Source: Marsupella aquatica
Taxonomy: Eukaryota > Marchantiophyta
Length of the DNA: 64,000 bases
Direction of reading: 5' to 3'
Assembly: GCA_973895155.1 (NCBI GenBank)
Contig: OZ316892.1
Location: forward strand, 558,001 to 622,000
Shown: positions 44,699 to 56,293 of the stretch, piece by piece
Layout of the letters: each line of letters opens with the position of its first letter
How positions within the stretch are numbered: position 1 is the first letter of the stretch
Notes under the pieces: generated by a model
Databases searched by the model: none
Told to the model about the DNA's origin: nothing
The model's input: the letters and a program-made list of their open reading frames with translations, nothing else
Program-made: the position numbers and the translations under genes

Positions 44699-45506
44699 TC
44701 CAAGAGAGACCCAACGTAGTTGTAGTGGAAGATAGAGACATACCCCCCACGAGTTAGTATAAATTGTAGACCCCACCATCTTCATGTATATTTTTACCGG
44801 CACTATCTTTTTATCGGCATTCTACGATTTTTCTCATTGTCCATAATTTCATGCAGTATACATATCTATTGCGTAAAGTATGCCCCATGTCTGAATCCAT
44901 TAATTCCATGCAACCTATACATTGTAAAACACTAAAGTCCCATATGTCCCATTCAAATACCATCGGAAACATATCGGACACACATCAGTACTGCCAAAGC
45001 AAAAAACCCCTTCCCATCCTCAAAGTATCGGATTTTCCGATACTATAACAATCGGAAGCCACTATCCGATACTCCACAGATTGGACGCTTAAGCCCGCAG
45101 CCGAGGAGGGGTTCGATAGAAATTTCAACGGATAGTAACTGATACCTCAGCCTTCGCAAATGATTTCCGTTGTAGCTAGTATCGCAAAAATATGTCCGAT
45201 ACCATTTGTATCGGTAAATGTCCGAAACCAAACCTATCGGAATTAGCTTTCGATACTATTATTATCGGACGTCTGAAAAACATGTCGGCTCTCAATTTGC
45301 GATACAGGATGTTTCGGACATTGTCTGATATGATGGGTATTGGATAAAGTTTTTGATACAAAACATATCGGATAATAATGTCCGATTTTGGTAGTATCGG
45401 AAGTTCCGTAGCTGGGAGTATCGGAAGTTTTCCGTTGTGTTTAGTATCGGGAGCGTTGAGAAATGCGTGTTTTTAGTATCGGAAAAGTGCCTAAAATGTA
45501 CTAGTG
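44699..45506. repeat. CACTA right subterminal region and terminal inverted repeat
   Basis: From about 44960 to 45485 there are some fifteen copies of (T)ATCGGA/TCCGATA in both orientations, ending with GTACTAGTG at 45506. Longer spaced pairs such as ATCGGATTTTCCGAT (about 45028) occur. No gene in this stretch. Confidence 0.88.
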
Positions 45507-45509
45507 TAT

Positions 45510-46786
45510 CGACGTTGGGATGATGGCCGCAATTTCTCAAAAGACCGAAGTGGGTTTAAGTTTGACAATAGGTGGGTTGTTCCTCATAGTCCATATTTGA
45601 GCATGAGATTCAATGCCCATATTAATGTGGAGATTTGTTGCTCTATTAAAGCAATCAAGTATTTATACAAGTACTGTTATAAAGGGCATGATAAGGCAAC
45701 GGTTGAGGTGGAGCAACGAGATGAAGTGAAGGAGCACTTAGATGCCAGATATGTGTTTGCTGCTGAGGGAGTATGGCGCATTAACCAGTTTTAAATGTCT
45801 GAGAGTACTACTTCGGTGCAACGGCTGCAAGTTCATTGTGAGGGGGAACAATCTATAATGTTCAATGAGGATTCTAACATCAGTGATGTGGTTCAACAAG
45901 AATCTCATAGGGACACAACTCTCACAGGGTGGTTCAGAGCTAACACTTTGCATGAACAGGCAAAACAACTTCTCTACAGCAATTTCCCCCATGAGTTTGT
46001 ATGGGATACGTCCTCCTGTGCATGGAACCCACGAAGAAGAGGGTTTAGCATTGGTAGGATGTATTTTGTGCCACCAGCCGCGGGTGAACGGTACTATTTG
46101 AGGGCGCTTCTTCTTCACATCAAAGGTGCAACATCATTCATCGACCTTTGCACTTTTGAGGGCACTGTATACCCCATCTTTCAAGCAGCGGCTCTTGCTC
46201 GGGGTTTGTATGAGAACGATGAGGAGTGGGATAGATGCCTTCAAGAAGCGGCAAGCATGCACACCGGTGCGCAAATACGACAACTATTTATTACAATATT
46301 GTTGTTTGGAGGTGTTGCCAAACCATGCGACCTATGGGCACAATATGCATCCAATTTGAGTGATGATTGTAGGTATCGTTTGCAATTGATGGGCTTCTTA
46401 GATTCTACAGAGCAGCAACAACAAAGCTTTGCTCTACATTTGATGGATGAGGCTTTGAAAAGTGTGGATAAAACCTTGTTGGAGTTTGGTCTTCCGGAAC
46501 CAGGTATGGATTTTTTCCAAGAGGAAGAAAATAGAAACCGGTTGATAAGAGAGGAGACATGTTATCCAATGGATGTACTTCTACAACAACTTGCAGAGCA
46601 AGAGCCGTTGTTGAACGAGGGTCAAAGGGCAATGTACACTGCAATACTTGCAGCCGTGAGGGCTCGAGATGGAGCGACATTCTTTATTGATGGACCAGAG
46701 GGGACGGGCAAAACATTTGTGGAGAATGTTCTACTTCGGAGAGTCCGTGTAGATGGGGATGTCGCATTGGCCGTAGCTTCCTCGGG
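45510..46786 (+). pseudogene. Helitron RepHel, block 2: Rep catalytic tyrosines and helicase N-terminus
   Basis: Resumes right after the CACTA element with RRWDDGRNF, NRWVVPHSPYL and the Rep tyrosine motif YLYKYCYKGHD. A TAA at 45792 (QF*MSE) interrupts the frame, then it continues through RLQVHCEGEQS, the TLTGWF motif and the helicase start (LNEGQRAMYTAIL) to Walker A GPEGTGKTF (usual GxGGTGKT; Glu in place of Gly) and VASSG, where the solo LTR sits. Confidence 0.88.
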
Positions 46787-49700
46787 TGTGGTGCGTCCCA
46801 TGGCTCCCTAAACCCAAGAAACCCCCCGGCTCAAGCCGATTCCCGCAGGTTTCGTGCTTGGCGAGGCCGTTTCCGCGGCTTAGCGGCATGGGACGCTGCT
46901 AACCTTCTACTACTACTATTAACATTTTACACACATATACTGGACAGATCCTTCATCGGGTCATGAGATACGTAGCCGGCCTAATCTAGGCCTTCCCCTG
47001 TCTTCCCCTCCGTCTTGTTAGGTATGTTTGGATTCCGCCGCCGGAATGATCCCCAATAGGCTTGGTTAAGCCGCTAAGACCTCTCTCAGCTCGACACATC
47101 CAACTCTCACTCCCCTGCTTACTTTCCTTCCTTTTGGTTGATGTGGGCACTCTTCACACAAGTTAATGCGACACACAAATAGCAAAATGACTCATTCTGA
47201 CTGAGTCATACCATGCACTTGCCATACAAACAGTACATCTCATACACAAGTTCTGCGAACTAAGCCGTGAGGCCAACTCTATTCAGCTCTTAGGCATGAG
47301 GAAACATGAATATACACAAGGGTCACTGTATGACTAACCGAGAGTTTCTCGTACTACTTGATCCCAGCCCGGCTGGTGCAAACTAAAAACTTGCTAAAGA
47401 AGAGGCCATGAGCTCCCCGCTGCCCAGGTACTTATCCTGGTAGTGGATCCGCCATTCTTTGCATCGTAAGCCTAATCTACCTAACAGTAATCTACTTGCC
47501 CGAATCTACCCATGTACAGCAAGGCAGGAGCACAAGTGTTGCTCCTACCAGTGGGACCGCAATCCCACTAAGCTAAGTGTCAGGGCCGCTCCTGGTTCTG
47601 ATCCTAATCCTAAACGTGGAGATCCGCGCCCGCCCTGCCCACTCACGCCTCCTCCCTCCACGTCCGCCCTCCCTAAAAGGAACGGCGCCCTTGCACCGTC
47701 ACGACACCGGTGGTGGATCCTTAATGGACGCCCCCAATGCTTCCTCCTCAGCCACTGCCGTAGGCTCATTCCCTGACAGATTACCTGCCCTTGACTGAGT
47801 CAATTCTCCCTCGGCCTGACTGGGTCCACCATCGGCGTCGGCATCGGCTTGGGAATCGGTTACGGCCTCAGCCTCGGCTACGGTCTCCCCGGCCTGCTCA
47901 AGAGGCGGATCTGGAATACCGGCCTCATTACTGAGTAGTTCGGCTTGGGCCGCACCACCCCCACCTGTGATGATAGCGGGATCCATTGCCGTATTCATGC
48001 CGGAGGATGGTGCTGGTTCTACCTCTTTGGTCACCACGGCTTGTGGAGTCAGATTACTCCTTGACCCTGAAGGTTTCCGCTTTTTCTTCTTTTCTGGTTC
48101 GGCAGCTGGTCCCTTCCCCTTCCCACTTACTTCCGGCACTGGTGCAGTTGGCGCGGCTTTTTCTTTGGCCAGTACCACTCCTGGTAACTTGGTTGCCCCA
48201 ATTGGAGTTGGGCCTGATGAAGACAAGCACTTAAATACTGCGGCTTGTTTCTTCAGCCGCTCCGTTTGGTTGTCGGCCCGCCGCTGGAGGTTCTCCATCT
48301 TCCTCGTGATTTCCTCCAACTCCTCCTGGGTCTCATCCAGGTCCTTGCGTGCCTCCTCTAGTTCCTTCTGGGCTTCCTCCCGTTCTTGTTTCAAGGTAGT
48401 CCTCTCCTCCTGGGTTGCTCTTAGCTCCTTGTCGAGCTCTACAATGATGACAGACTCCATCTGGTTCATCTTGGCGTAAGTCTGTTCGAGCATCTCGTCC
48501 TTCTCCCTTAGGTCGGCCTTGAAGCTGGCCGTCAGGGACGCAAGCTCCTGCTGCAGCGCCATAATCCCTTGATAGGATTTCCCTAACTCGGCCTCCTTCT
48601 GCTCAAGGGCTCCGCGGATTTTCTCGAGCTCCCCCTTCAACGCCCATTCCTTTCTTTGGGTCTCCGCCATGGCCCGGCTGTTGGCTGTTATGTGGGCCTC
48701 CTCTGTATTCTTCAGCTCTTGCTTCCATTTCTCCCTCTCTTTGATCGTGTCGGCCAACTCTCCCTGTGTCTGAGTCAGTTTATCCTTGATATTCTGATTA
48801 TCAGCCTGCGCGGTGTCCAACTGCCCCTGCATGATGTTCAGCTCATGTCGTTTAATCCGCAGTTCATCTTGGGCTTTCTTGGCCGCCCTTAGATCTTCAA
48901 TCTCGGCTTCCATCCTCCTAAGCCGCCGAATGACCTCGTCCTTCTTGCTTCTCTCTAAAGCCACCGCTTCTTCTAATTGATGCTTCTCCAACTGCTCCCT
49001 ATGGAAAAAGGGTCCTACCTCCAACTCCTCTCCAAAGATGCCGAGCGCAAGTTCCCCACACATCTCACCATACTCCATGGCTCTATTCTTAGCGTAGGTG
49101 GAGTAAGTAGAAGTGATCGGCATCGCCCATCGCGGCCTCTGCTCCCAAGCCGTCTTGCGGATCTCTTCAATCGTGGCTAGAGGTTTGCTTCCTTTTTTGG
49201 CTAGCCGGCTGATGTCCTCCGACCAATCTCCTCCTGGTAAATCCTTTTCCCTAGCCAGGGCTGCCTCGCTTGATTCGCTCCTGAAATTCCTGCACCGTCT
49301 GTTTTATGTCGTCGAAGCTCGGGGGAGCAACATCTGGTGGGGGAGACTCAGGGCTACTCTGCTGGTTGGGGTCCCCTCGCACTACCCTTGGAAGTGTGGG
49401 GACAAACCGGCCACAGGTCCTTACTCCTGGGACGTGATGGTCCGACCCATAGCCGGAATTATCATGGCTGCAGTCCTCCACTGCCTCCTCTACTTCTTGG
49501 CCGTCCGGCTTCTCCCTCTCCTCTTCGTCGGTAGGAGCTTCAGGCAATTCTGCCTCAGATTCGGAGCTTCAGATTCCCACATACATTCGAACACCTGGCT
49601 TGGATTCAGGCCTGATTCTCTCCTTGTCTCCAGCAAAGGGGTTTTCTCTTGTGAGCCGGTGTAGGCCTACCTCTGTAGTAGTGTCCTGCATTGTTGCCGT

Positions 49701-51441
49701 TGCCGTTGTTGTTGCCGATGCTGATTTCTTTTCTTTCTCCAGTAGTTTCAGCAGACTCTGCATGCCTGGTTGCTGCATCGGCAAGTCCTCCTTCCTGGGC
49801 CTAAACACCTGCTCGATCGTAGGGCTAACAGGTGGTTGAGGCTTCTCAGCCAACGGCCTCGGCGTTGGAGCTTCCTCGGGTGCCCTTACCTGCAGGGGAA
49901 GTACCGGGGCAAAAGTCTGACCTCTGGCATACCGGCACAACAGCGGCATGTGATAGCCAAGCCGCGACACGCTCCCCATGCCGATTACCTGCTGCTCCTC
50001 CTTTAAGATCTTCTTCAATTGGTTGAGGAGGTATCCGTTGTAGTCCCGGCTTGGGTCTGGCCTTTCTGCCAGATAGACCTGTGCCTTGCCGATCTCTGCC
50101 CTCGGCAAGTTACAATGCATGGTCACCCGCAAGAAGTCGATCATCTCTCCTATGTGCGGGTTGGTGCAGGTGTTCCGGAAGAAGCCATTCTTCGTTGATG
50201 GCCCGGGGAACGACCGGAACTCCTTGTCAGGCAAGGTCTTCCTGGTATCAACTTTGGTCTTATTGCCTATCGGCAAGCCAAACACTTCGGCAATTACCTT
50301 GGGAGTAAGATAGAAATCCTTCCCATATATCCTCGTGCAATTGGTCTCGGGTTCCCATGACCCCACGAATTCTAATAGGTCTGACTCCGGTACCTCCGGC
50401 TTCAGCCATGGTAATCTTACAAAGGCCTCTAAGCCGGATCCGGCCATGAAGCCTTGGTACTTCTTGGTCTGCATGGCCGTGAAGCATGCATCCTCCTCCC
50501 GTGCAAAATGTAGTTGCACCTCCACCGGTAGGGTTGCCGCCCAGCCCTTCCAGGTGTCATCCCTGGTTGGAATGGCCTTGATGGGATCGACCTCCTCCTC
50601 TTCGGCTTCTCCCTGCCTCCTGCTCTGCTGCTCAGCTGGCTTCTTTGGTGCCGCCGACCTCGTTCTTTTTGTCGGGGTGGCTTCATCGTTGACGGCTCCC
50701 TTCCTCTTCATCTCTGTTGCCGTGGAGGTTTCTCCTAGCACCATTGCCTGGGTCCACCTTTCCGTGCTACCCTTTAATTCCCAGTGTATGTCGTTGCAGT
50801 TCTTGATGGCCTCTCGGATGCCGACGACGCTGTCTTTGCAAAACAGAAGATCGTCGAGTTGATTGGAAGTAGGCGTCCACAGGAACTCGTCCTTGATGAG
50901 TTCGCCTCCTAAGAAAGCCGTCTTCTGCAGCTCCCACAATCGAGCGAGCTCCTGCCGTTCTCGAGCTGCCCTTTCTGATTCCTCGTCCTCGTAAGTCTTG
51001 ATGTACTAAGTTGCCCGTTCGAATAGGCATCCCCAGAAATGTGCCACTTGATTGACGTTGCTCATACCCTCCTTAGGTCGATCGTCGGTATCTACTCTCT
51101 CCCCGAGTGCTTGCCTAAGCAACTAACAGTAGTTGGCCTCCCGTAGTCGTCTACCTAGTTCGTGCTCGCAAATGAGCCACCATCTCCTGCAAGCGCTCCT
51201 TACCCCTCTCCTCTGCCGGTCCTTCTTCCCGTTGATCCTTCCTAGCCGCCGATGCTTAACGCGCCCTAACCCTAATCGAGTTTTCACCCTCAGCGTCCTT
51301 ACCTCCGGCCTCGGCCCGGGTTCCATGGTTGCCCCTAATGGTTTATATTTTCCTTGTTTTGTCCCTATACTAAGGTGTTCCTAGGGTGCCTTCCTGCTTT
51401 ACCCACTTAACTGGCCGAGTGATTCCTGTCTAGGCATCACA
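46787..51441 (-). mobile_element. 4655-bp solo LTR in the Helitron helicase (TSD TCGGG)
   Basis: TCGGG at 46782-46786 and 51442-51446. Complete TG...CA unit in minus orientation, same family as at 39311-43970. Removing it and one TSD copy restores the helicase frame (VASSG-IASLLL). Confidence 0.92.
47699..51326 (-). pseudogene. LTR-encoded ORF, broken and partly diverged copy
   Basis: Start at 51326; a 3-bp insertion adds a residue near codon 10 and a TAG/TAA replaces a codon of the 5' part (51123), with another stop at about 51007 (TACTAAG). The long piece 50939-49569 is open and ends at a changed codon (VGI*); then 49547-49251 and, after a small deletion near 49265, 49123-47699. The last 180 codons differ more from the other copies than the rest does (different Ala/Glu-rich tract), suggesting a subfamily or gene conversion. 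Confidence 0.82.
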
Positions 51442-51446
51442 TCGGG

Positions 51447-52666
51447 TATTGCAAGTCTTTTGTTAGATGGAGGTCGCACCGCACACTCAAGATTCAAGCT
51501 ACCATTGAAACCAATCTCGACATCGACATGCAGCATCCAAAAACAATCTGACCTTGCTGGATTATTGCGGAGGGCAACTTTTATTTTGTGGGATGAAGCA
51601 CCCATGATCCATCGGCATGGAGTGGAGGCATTGGATAGAACTTTACGCGACATACGAGATAATGACCGAATCTTTGGAGGGGTTGTAGTTGTATTTGCAG
51701 GTGATTTTTGACAAGTGCTTCCAGTGAAGGCAAGGGCAAGTCGTCCAGAGATTGTGGGGTCATGTTTGAAGAAGTCTTATGTGTGGAATAGTATACGGAC
51801 TTTGAAGCTAACTGAAAATATGCGGGCAAGAGGAACTAACGCATCTCCTGAATTTGGTAATGTTACATTTGTGGAGTGGCTACTACAATTGGGAGATGAT
51901 AAACTCCCAAAACGAGGGCCTTCAAATAATCTTATTACTTGCCCTGAGTCTATGGTGGTGGATGGAGGACGTGTGGAATCATTGATTCAGGCAATATACC
52001 CGACTCTTGCTAATGTGGACGATAGGTTCTTAAGTGAGAGAACTATTCTCGCGCCGACAAATGACAAGGCACTAAAAATTAACGACTCTATCTTAGAAGG
52101 ACTTCCTGGGGAATCAAGTGAGTTTTTTAGCATTGATCGTCCAGATCAGCTCGAAGGGGAAAATTTCTACCCTACGGAGTTCTTGAATACACTCACACCG
52201 AGTGGTCTGCCGCCCCATAAGTTGGTATTGAAGGTTGGATGCCCTATCATTTTACTTAGGAATATAGATCACTCTTTGGGGTTGTGTAATGGTACTCGGT
52301 TAATTGTGAGAGCAATGAATCGTCGTGTCATTGAGGCACGTGTTCTTGCAGGAAAATATGCAGGAACCCTTACATTTATCCCACGGATACCGTTGACTTC
52401 TGACGAGTCACTTCCTTTCTTATTACGTAGGGTCCAATTTCCAATTCGAGTGGCATATGCAATGACCATAAACAAGGCTCAAGGTCAGGTCAGACTTTAG
52501 AACATGTAAGGTTGCAGCTTTCAAAGCCTGTATTTAGTCATGGACAGTTGTATGTAGCATTCTCAAGGGCAACATCACCTACAACTATCAAGGTTTTACT
52601 TTCAGATTCCGAGGAGGGTCAAGCAAAGTTGACAAAAAATGTTGTATATGATGAGGTTCTTTATTG
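51447..52666 (+). pseudogene. Helitron RepHel, block 3: PIF1-type helicase C-terminal part
   Basis: Continues IASLLLDGGRTAHSRFKLPL, Walker B ILWDEAPM, then VFAGDF followed by TGA at 51711 in place of the usual Arg codon CGA (GDFRQVLPV), then LTENMR, LVLKVGCPIILLRN, and the last helicase motif MTINKAQGQ. Near 52490 a 5-bp GTCAG duplication shifts the frame; coding similarity (RLQLSKPVFSHGQLYVAFSRA) resumes to YDEVLY and TGA/TAA near 52666. So at least one nonsense and one frameshift are present besides the LTR. Confidence 0.88.
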
Positions 52667-53116
52667 AACACTTGAATAAATATTGTATCACTTTTGTATT
52701 AATCTCTTTGACTTTTTGCCTGAATTATATGTTTGCAATGCACAACCATGTTTGCCTCCCCTCAAAATCTTACCCTCACCTAAACATCTAACTTGCTCTC
52801 ATCTCAACATGTTGGCCTCACCTCAACATCTAACTTGCTCTCATCTCAACATCTTGCCCTCACTTTGACATCTTGCCCTCACTTTGACATCTTGCTCTCA
52901 CCTCCAAATCTTGCACTCACCTCAACATCTTGCCCTCACTTACAAATCTCGCCCTCAACTCAACATCTTGCCCTCACCTCCAAATCTTGCACTCACCTCA
53001 ACATCTTGCCCTCACCTTGACATCTTGCCCTCACTCGAAATCTTGCTCTCACCTCGACATCTTGCCCTCACCTCGACATCTTGCCCTCACTCAAAATCTT
53101 GCCCTCACTCAAAGTC
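52667..53116. repeat. Minisatellite near the Helitron 3' end, unit ACCTCAACATCTTGCCCTC (about 19 bp)
   Basis: From about 52758 to 53116 roughly eighteen variant copies of CTCA-C-CTCAACATCTTGCC (variants TTTGACATC, CTCCAAATC, CTCGACATC). It lies just before the terminal hairpin. Confidence 0.88.
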
Positions 53117-53145
53117 TTTCGTGCAACGCACAGGCATGGGGCTAG
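53117..53145 (+). other. Helitron 3' terminus (hairpin and CTAG)
   Basis: GTGC-AAC-GCAC stem at 53121-53131, eleven bases spacer with GGCATGGGG, terminal CTAG at 53142-53145 and T as the next base. This matches plant Helitron ends. Confidence 0.85.
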
Positions 53146-56100
53146 TATTTAATAAATTCAATAGCGCCCGGCGCTAACAAAAACCAAGGGCATACTCGTA
53201 CAGTGTGGAGGAAGTTTGACCTAATAGAGGAGAAAATTGCTACCCTTCAGTGTCATATTTTGAGCTCTCATTCTGGGAGCTATGACATCTGTCGGTCGAC
53301 TCTGCCTCATCATCAATATACTTGCTTCTAGAAACATCATCTACGTAGGGGTTCCTCATGAACTTCTTGTCTACTCCCCTAAGAAGCCTAAGTCCTTTTG
53401 TTTCCCAGCAGAGTGTTCTAAATTTCTCTACCTTCCTCGCGATGTTCTCAGCGTATGATGGCAACACAAACGGCTTCTTGGGAGTGATGATTACATTTTG
53501 AGCCACTTTCCTCCGGAGTTGAAACCGTTTTCTTTGGTTCCATTCTGACCTGCTCAAAAGAGAAGTGGAAGAGAAAGAGGAAGTAAGTACTTAACCGATA
53601 GAACCGGTGGAATTGATGGTTAGCCAACAATTGAAAGGATAAAGGAGCTTACGAGAGACGAAAATTACTCGGAAGACTCTTCGTTGTCCTCCGTTGACCC
53701 ATCATGTCGGGTTTCCTCTTTCCCGCTGTCATTGACATCCTCAGGAACATCATCTTCTGGCGTCCCATCATCTTCGTCCGAATTAAAGTTGAGGACAGAT
53801 CTAAGTCTATCTTTCTTTTTTCGTCTGGTTATTTGAGGAGGGGGAGGTTGTGTCTCCAAAGGTTTGGGAGAAATGAGATCCAAAAAAATCCTCGAAGCGG
53901 TCTCAACAAACTCTCGATGATTTTCTAACCCAATGACAAAACGGCCCGAGTAATCCCCAGCAATGAACGTACTACCTGAGCCAACGGTCCAATCAATTAC
54001 AATATCCTTAGGTATCGTAAAGAGTTCAAGGACAGTTTGCATAAAACCAACCGGTAGTCGGGAATTCCCAGTAAAATGGAGTTCAGGACAATGATCTTCC
54101 TTCAAAGATTGTAGCCCAATAAGGTTTGAGATTGAAGGATCTTCAGCGCTAGATAACGGCTTGAATCTTGGATCCTTTGGGACCTTTCCTTTAAAAGAAA
54201 CTCGACAAAATATATCCAGTCTAAGAGTGAAGACCTGCAAAAGTTGACAAACCAACTGGATTTTAAAAATCTCTTATTCATGAGAGAAGACATCCTAAGA
54301 AAGAAAGAGTAGCGTCGGGCGCTAGTATAGCTCTACTCAGAGAGAACATTTACCTGGACATCTGTCTTGGATCTGTACATTGGGACAGACATGAAAACAT
54401 TGTGCGTATTGATGCACATGAACTTCTTGGATTGTTGACATGCAGAAATGACCTATGAAATCTGATCGTGGTCATCCGAGTATAAGATAGCGAGCATGCC
54501 GTCATCGGAAAGGAAAGGGTCCATCGCCCGAAAAAATGATTCGGCTGCTGTGTGATCTGTGACATTCCATTTTGGGACCCGACGGTCAACAATTGTGGGT
54601 TTCAAACCAGTTGGGAGATAGATGAAACCTACATTCACCCCAAATGATCGTTCCTTCCCACCTTGAATGATTCCTTTATCTCTACACCCCGATTTGATCA
54701 AATCCTTACCCCACTTCTCAGCATCTGAGACCCAATCTGGCTTCTCTTCCTTACTAAATGCACTATCAATGAATTCTGCCAAGCTTGATTCGACCATACA
54801 GTGTCTTCCGAGTTTGGTCTTGAAAGTCCCCACATCCCGTTGGATACCGGCCCCAGAAGCATTATCTCGCGATGATTCCCAGGCATCGATGGTCCTTTTC
54901 TTCTTCTTCTTTGTGCTTGTAGCATCCACAGGAACTATAACCTTCCCCTTCTCAACGGGGGTGATGGGGTCTGGATTGGCACCAGTGTTGGCTTCAGAGA
55001 CTTCTGGTGTTGCATCGACTTTTGTGTCATCCGTGGCGGCATCAGATTTTCGACCACCTACCAAAAAATGGTGTCAAGCACAGAAAGAGTGTTAGCGCCA
55101 GGCGCTGACCAAACACCCACATTAATTTTGGGAAATAAGACACATTAAACTTACGACACATGATAGCGCCAGGCGCTACCAAAGAAGGAAGTCGGAAGAA
55201 GGAGGTGTAGCTTACGTTTTTTCGCAGACTTGGCACTAGCACTTGCCACAGGGGCATCCGCCTTGGCTTTGGCTCTTGGTTTTTGGCTTTGATCAACATG
55301 AACCATTGTGGTTTCACATTTTTTTTGCAACTCAGTCGTCGACGAGTTGACATCCCCCTCAATTCCTGGCTTCATGTCAGAGACAAGTTGTCTCGGAACT
55401 TGGGATTTAGACAGTTTATGGAAAGCATCCTTCTCAGTGTCGTCAAAAGGAGAATCCCATCTGTCGGTGTCAAGATACCAAGGGCAATGAATTCTCTCCC
55501 ACTCGGACAATTTCCTCGGTGGAAGTATACCCTCAACGGGATACATTGAATACAGTTTGGCCAAAATATCTCCATCTGCGCAGATGACCCAATTCTGGAA
55601 AGCAGCTGGGTAAGCCCAAAAATAGTCAGGCTTCACAATCTCCATGTGCATGAAGAAACGATAGACATATCGTTTTGCTCGCTTTTGATTCTTGAGTGTG
55701 TAGTCTTCCTTGTCCGGGTACTTGGACATCCACATCGTATTGAAAAACTTACCTTTCACTGCATCCCCAAATTTTTTGAAATCATTCACTATTTCAATGA
55801 GTGAATCATAAGACTCACACTTCCATTCCTCCAATCGATTGGAAGGAATTATTTCACTGATTTGCTGGAGGGCAGTCTGTAGCATACCAATGGCAATTCC
55901 CTCCACGCTATTCCAAGTTTGCCAAGTGTGGCACCACTGCTTCACAGGGTCATCGCTAATGCTTTGCGGATGAAAGAACTGCTTCCTGAGCTCTGGCATG
56001 CAATGCGCTACTAACAAAGTGCTCCTCAATTTGGGGTCGAGGGTAGAGACTGCTGTAAATAACCTGGCACGATCCATGGTATAGACAACCGCATCCGGTT

Positions 56101-56293
56101 TCTTCTCGCGTTTGTTCACCTCTGTCATCAGATACATCTCAGCACAGGTTGTCATGAAGTCTTCAAACTCAGGACTCAACAAGGGAGTGATCTTTGAGAC
56201 CTTGATCACCCAATCCTTCGTTGCTTCTTTCATCATGACCGCATGTCGTTTGGATGTCTCTTCCTGAGACCAAGGATTTCCCTGAGTGGTAGC

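Larger units (their letters stand above)
28514..45506 (+). mobile_element. CACTA (En/Spm, CMC) DNA transposon carrying a SET-domain gene
   Basis: Ends are CACTAGTACATTTT at 28514 and its exact reverse complement ending at 45506; similarity continues further inward (GG..CTTT.(T/C)CGATA). TSD is TAT (28511-28513 and 45507-45509), 3 bp as expected for CACTA. Excision of the element and one TSD copy restores the Helitron codons P-M-Y-R-R-W-D-D-G. Contents: subterminal ATCGGAC arrays at both ends, a minus-strand TNPA-like gene, a plus-strand SET-domain gene, and a plus-strand TNP2 transposase. The two latter are each split by a solo LTR. Without these insertions it is about 10.3 kb. Confidence 0.93.
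25122..53145 (+). mobile_element. Autonomous-type Helitron, interrupted by a CACTA element and a solo LTR (5' end not fixed)
   Basis: Plus-strand Rep-helicase gene in three blocks (25708-28513, 45510-46786, 51447-52666) that join in frame or near frame once the CACTA element and solo LTR are removed. The 3' end is classical: a short GTGC-AAC-GCAC hairpin (53121-53131), then GGCATGGGG and terminal CTAG at 53142-53145, followed by T, as expected for insertion between A and T. The gene has further stops and frameshifts, so this copy is dead. Net length without insertions is about 6.4 kb from 25122. Confidence 0.85.
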
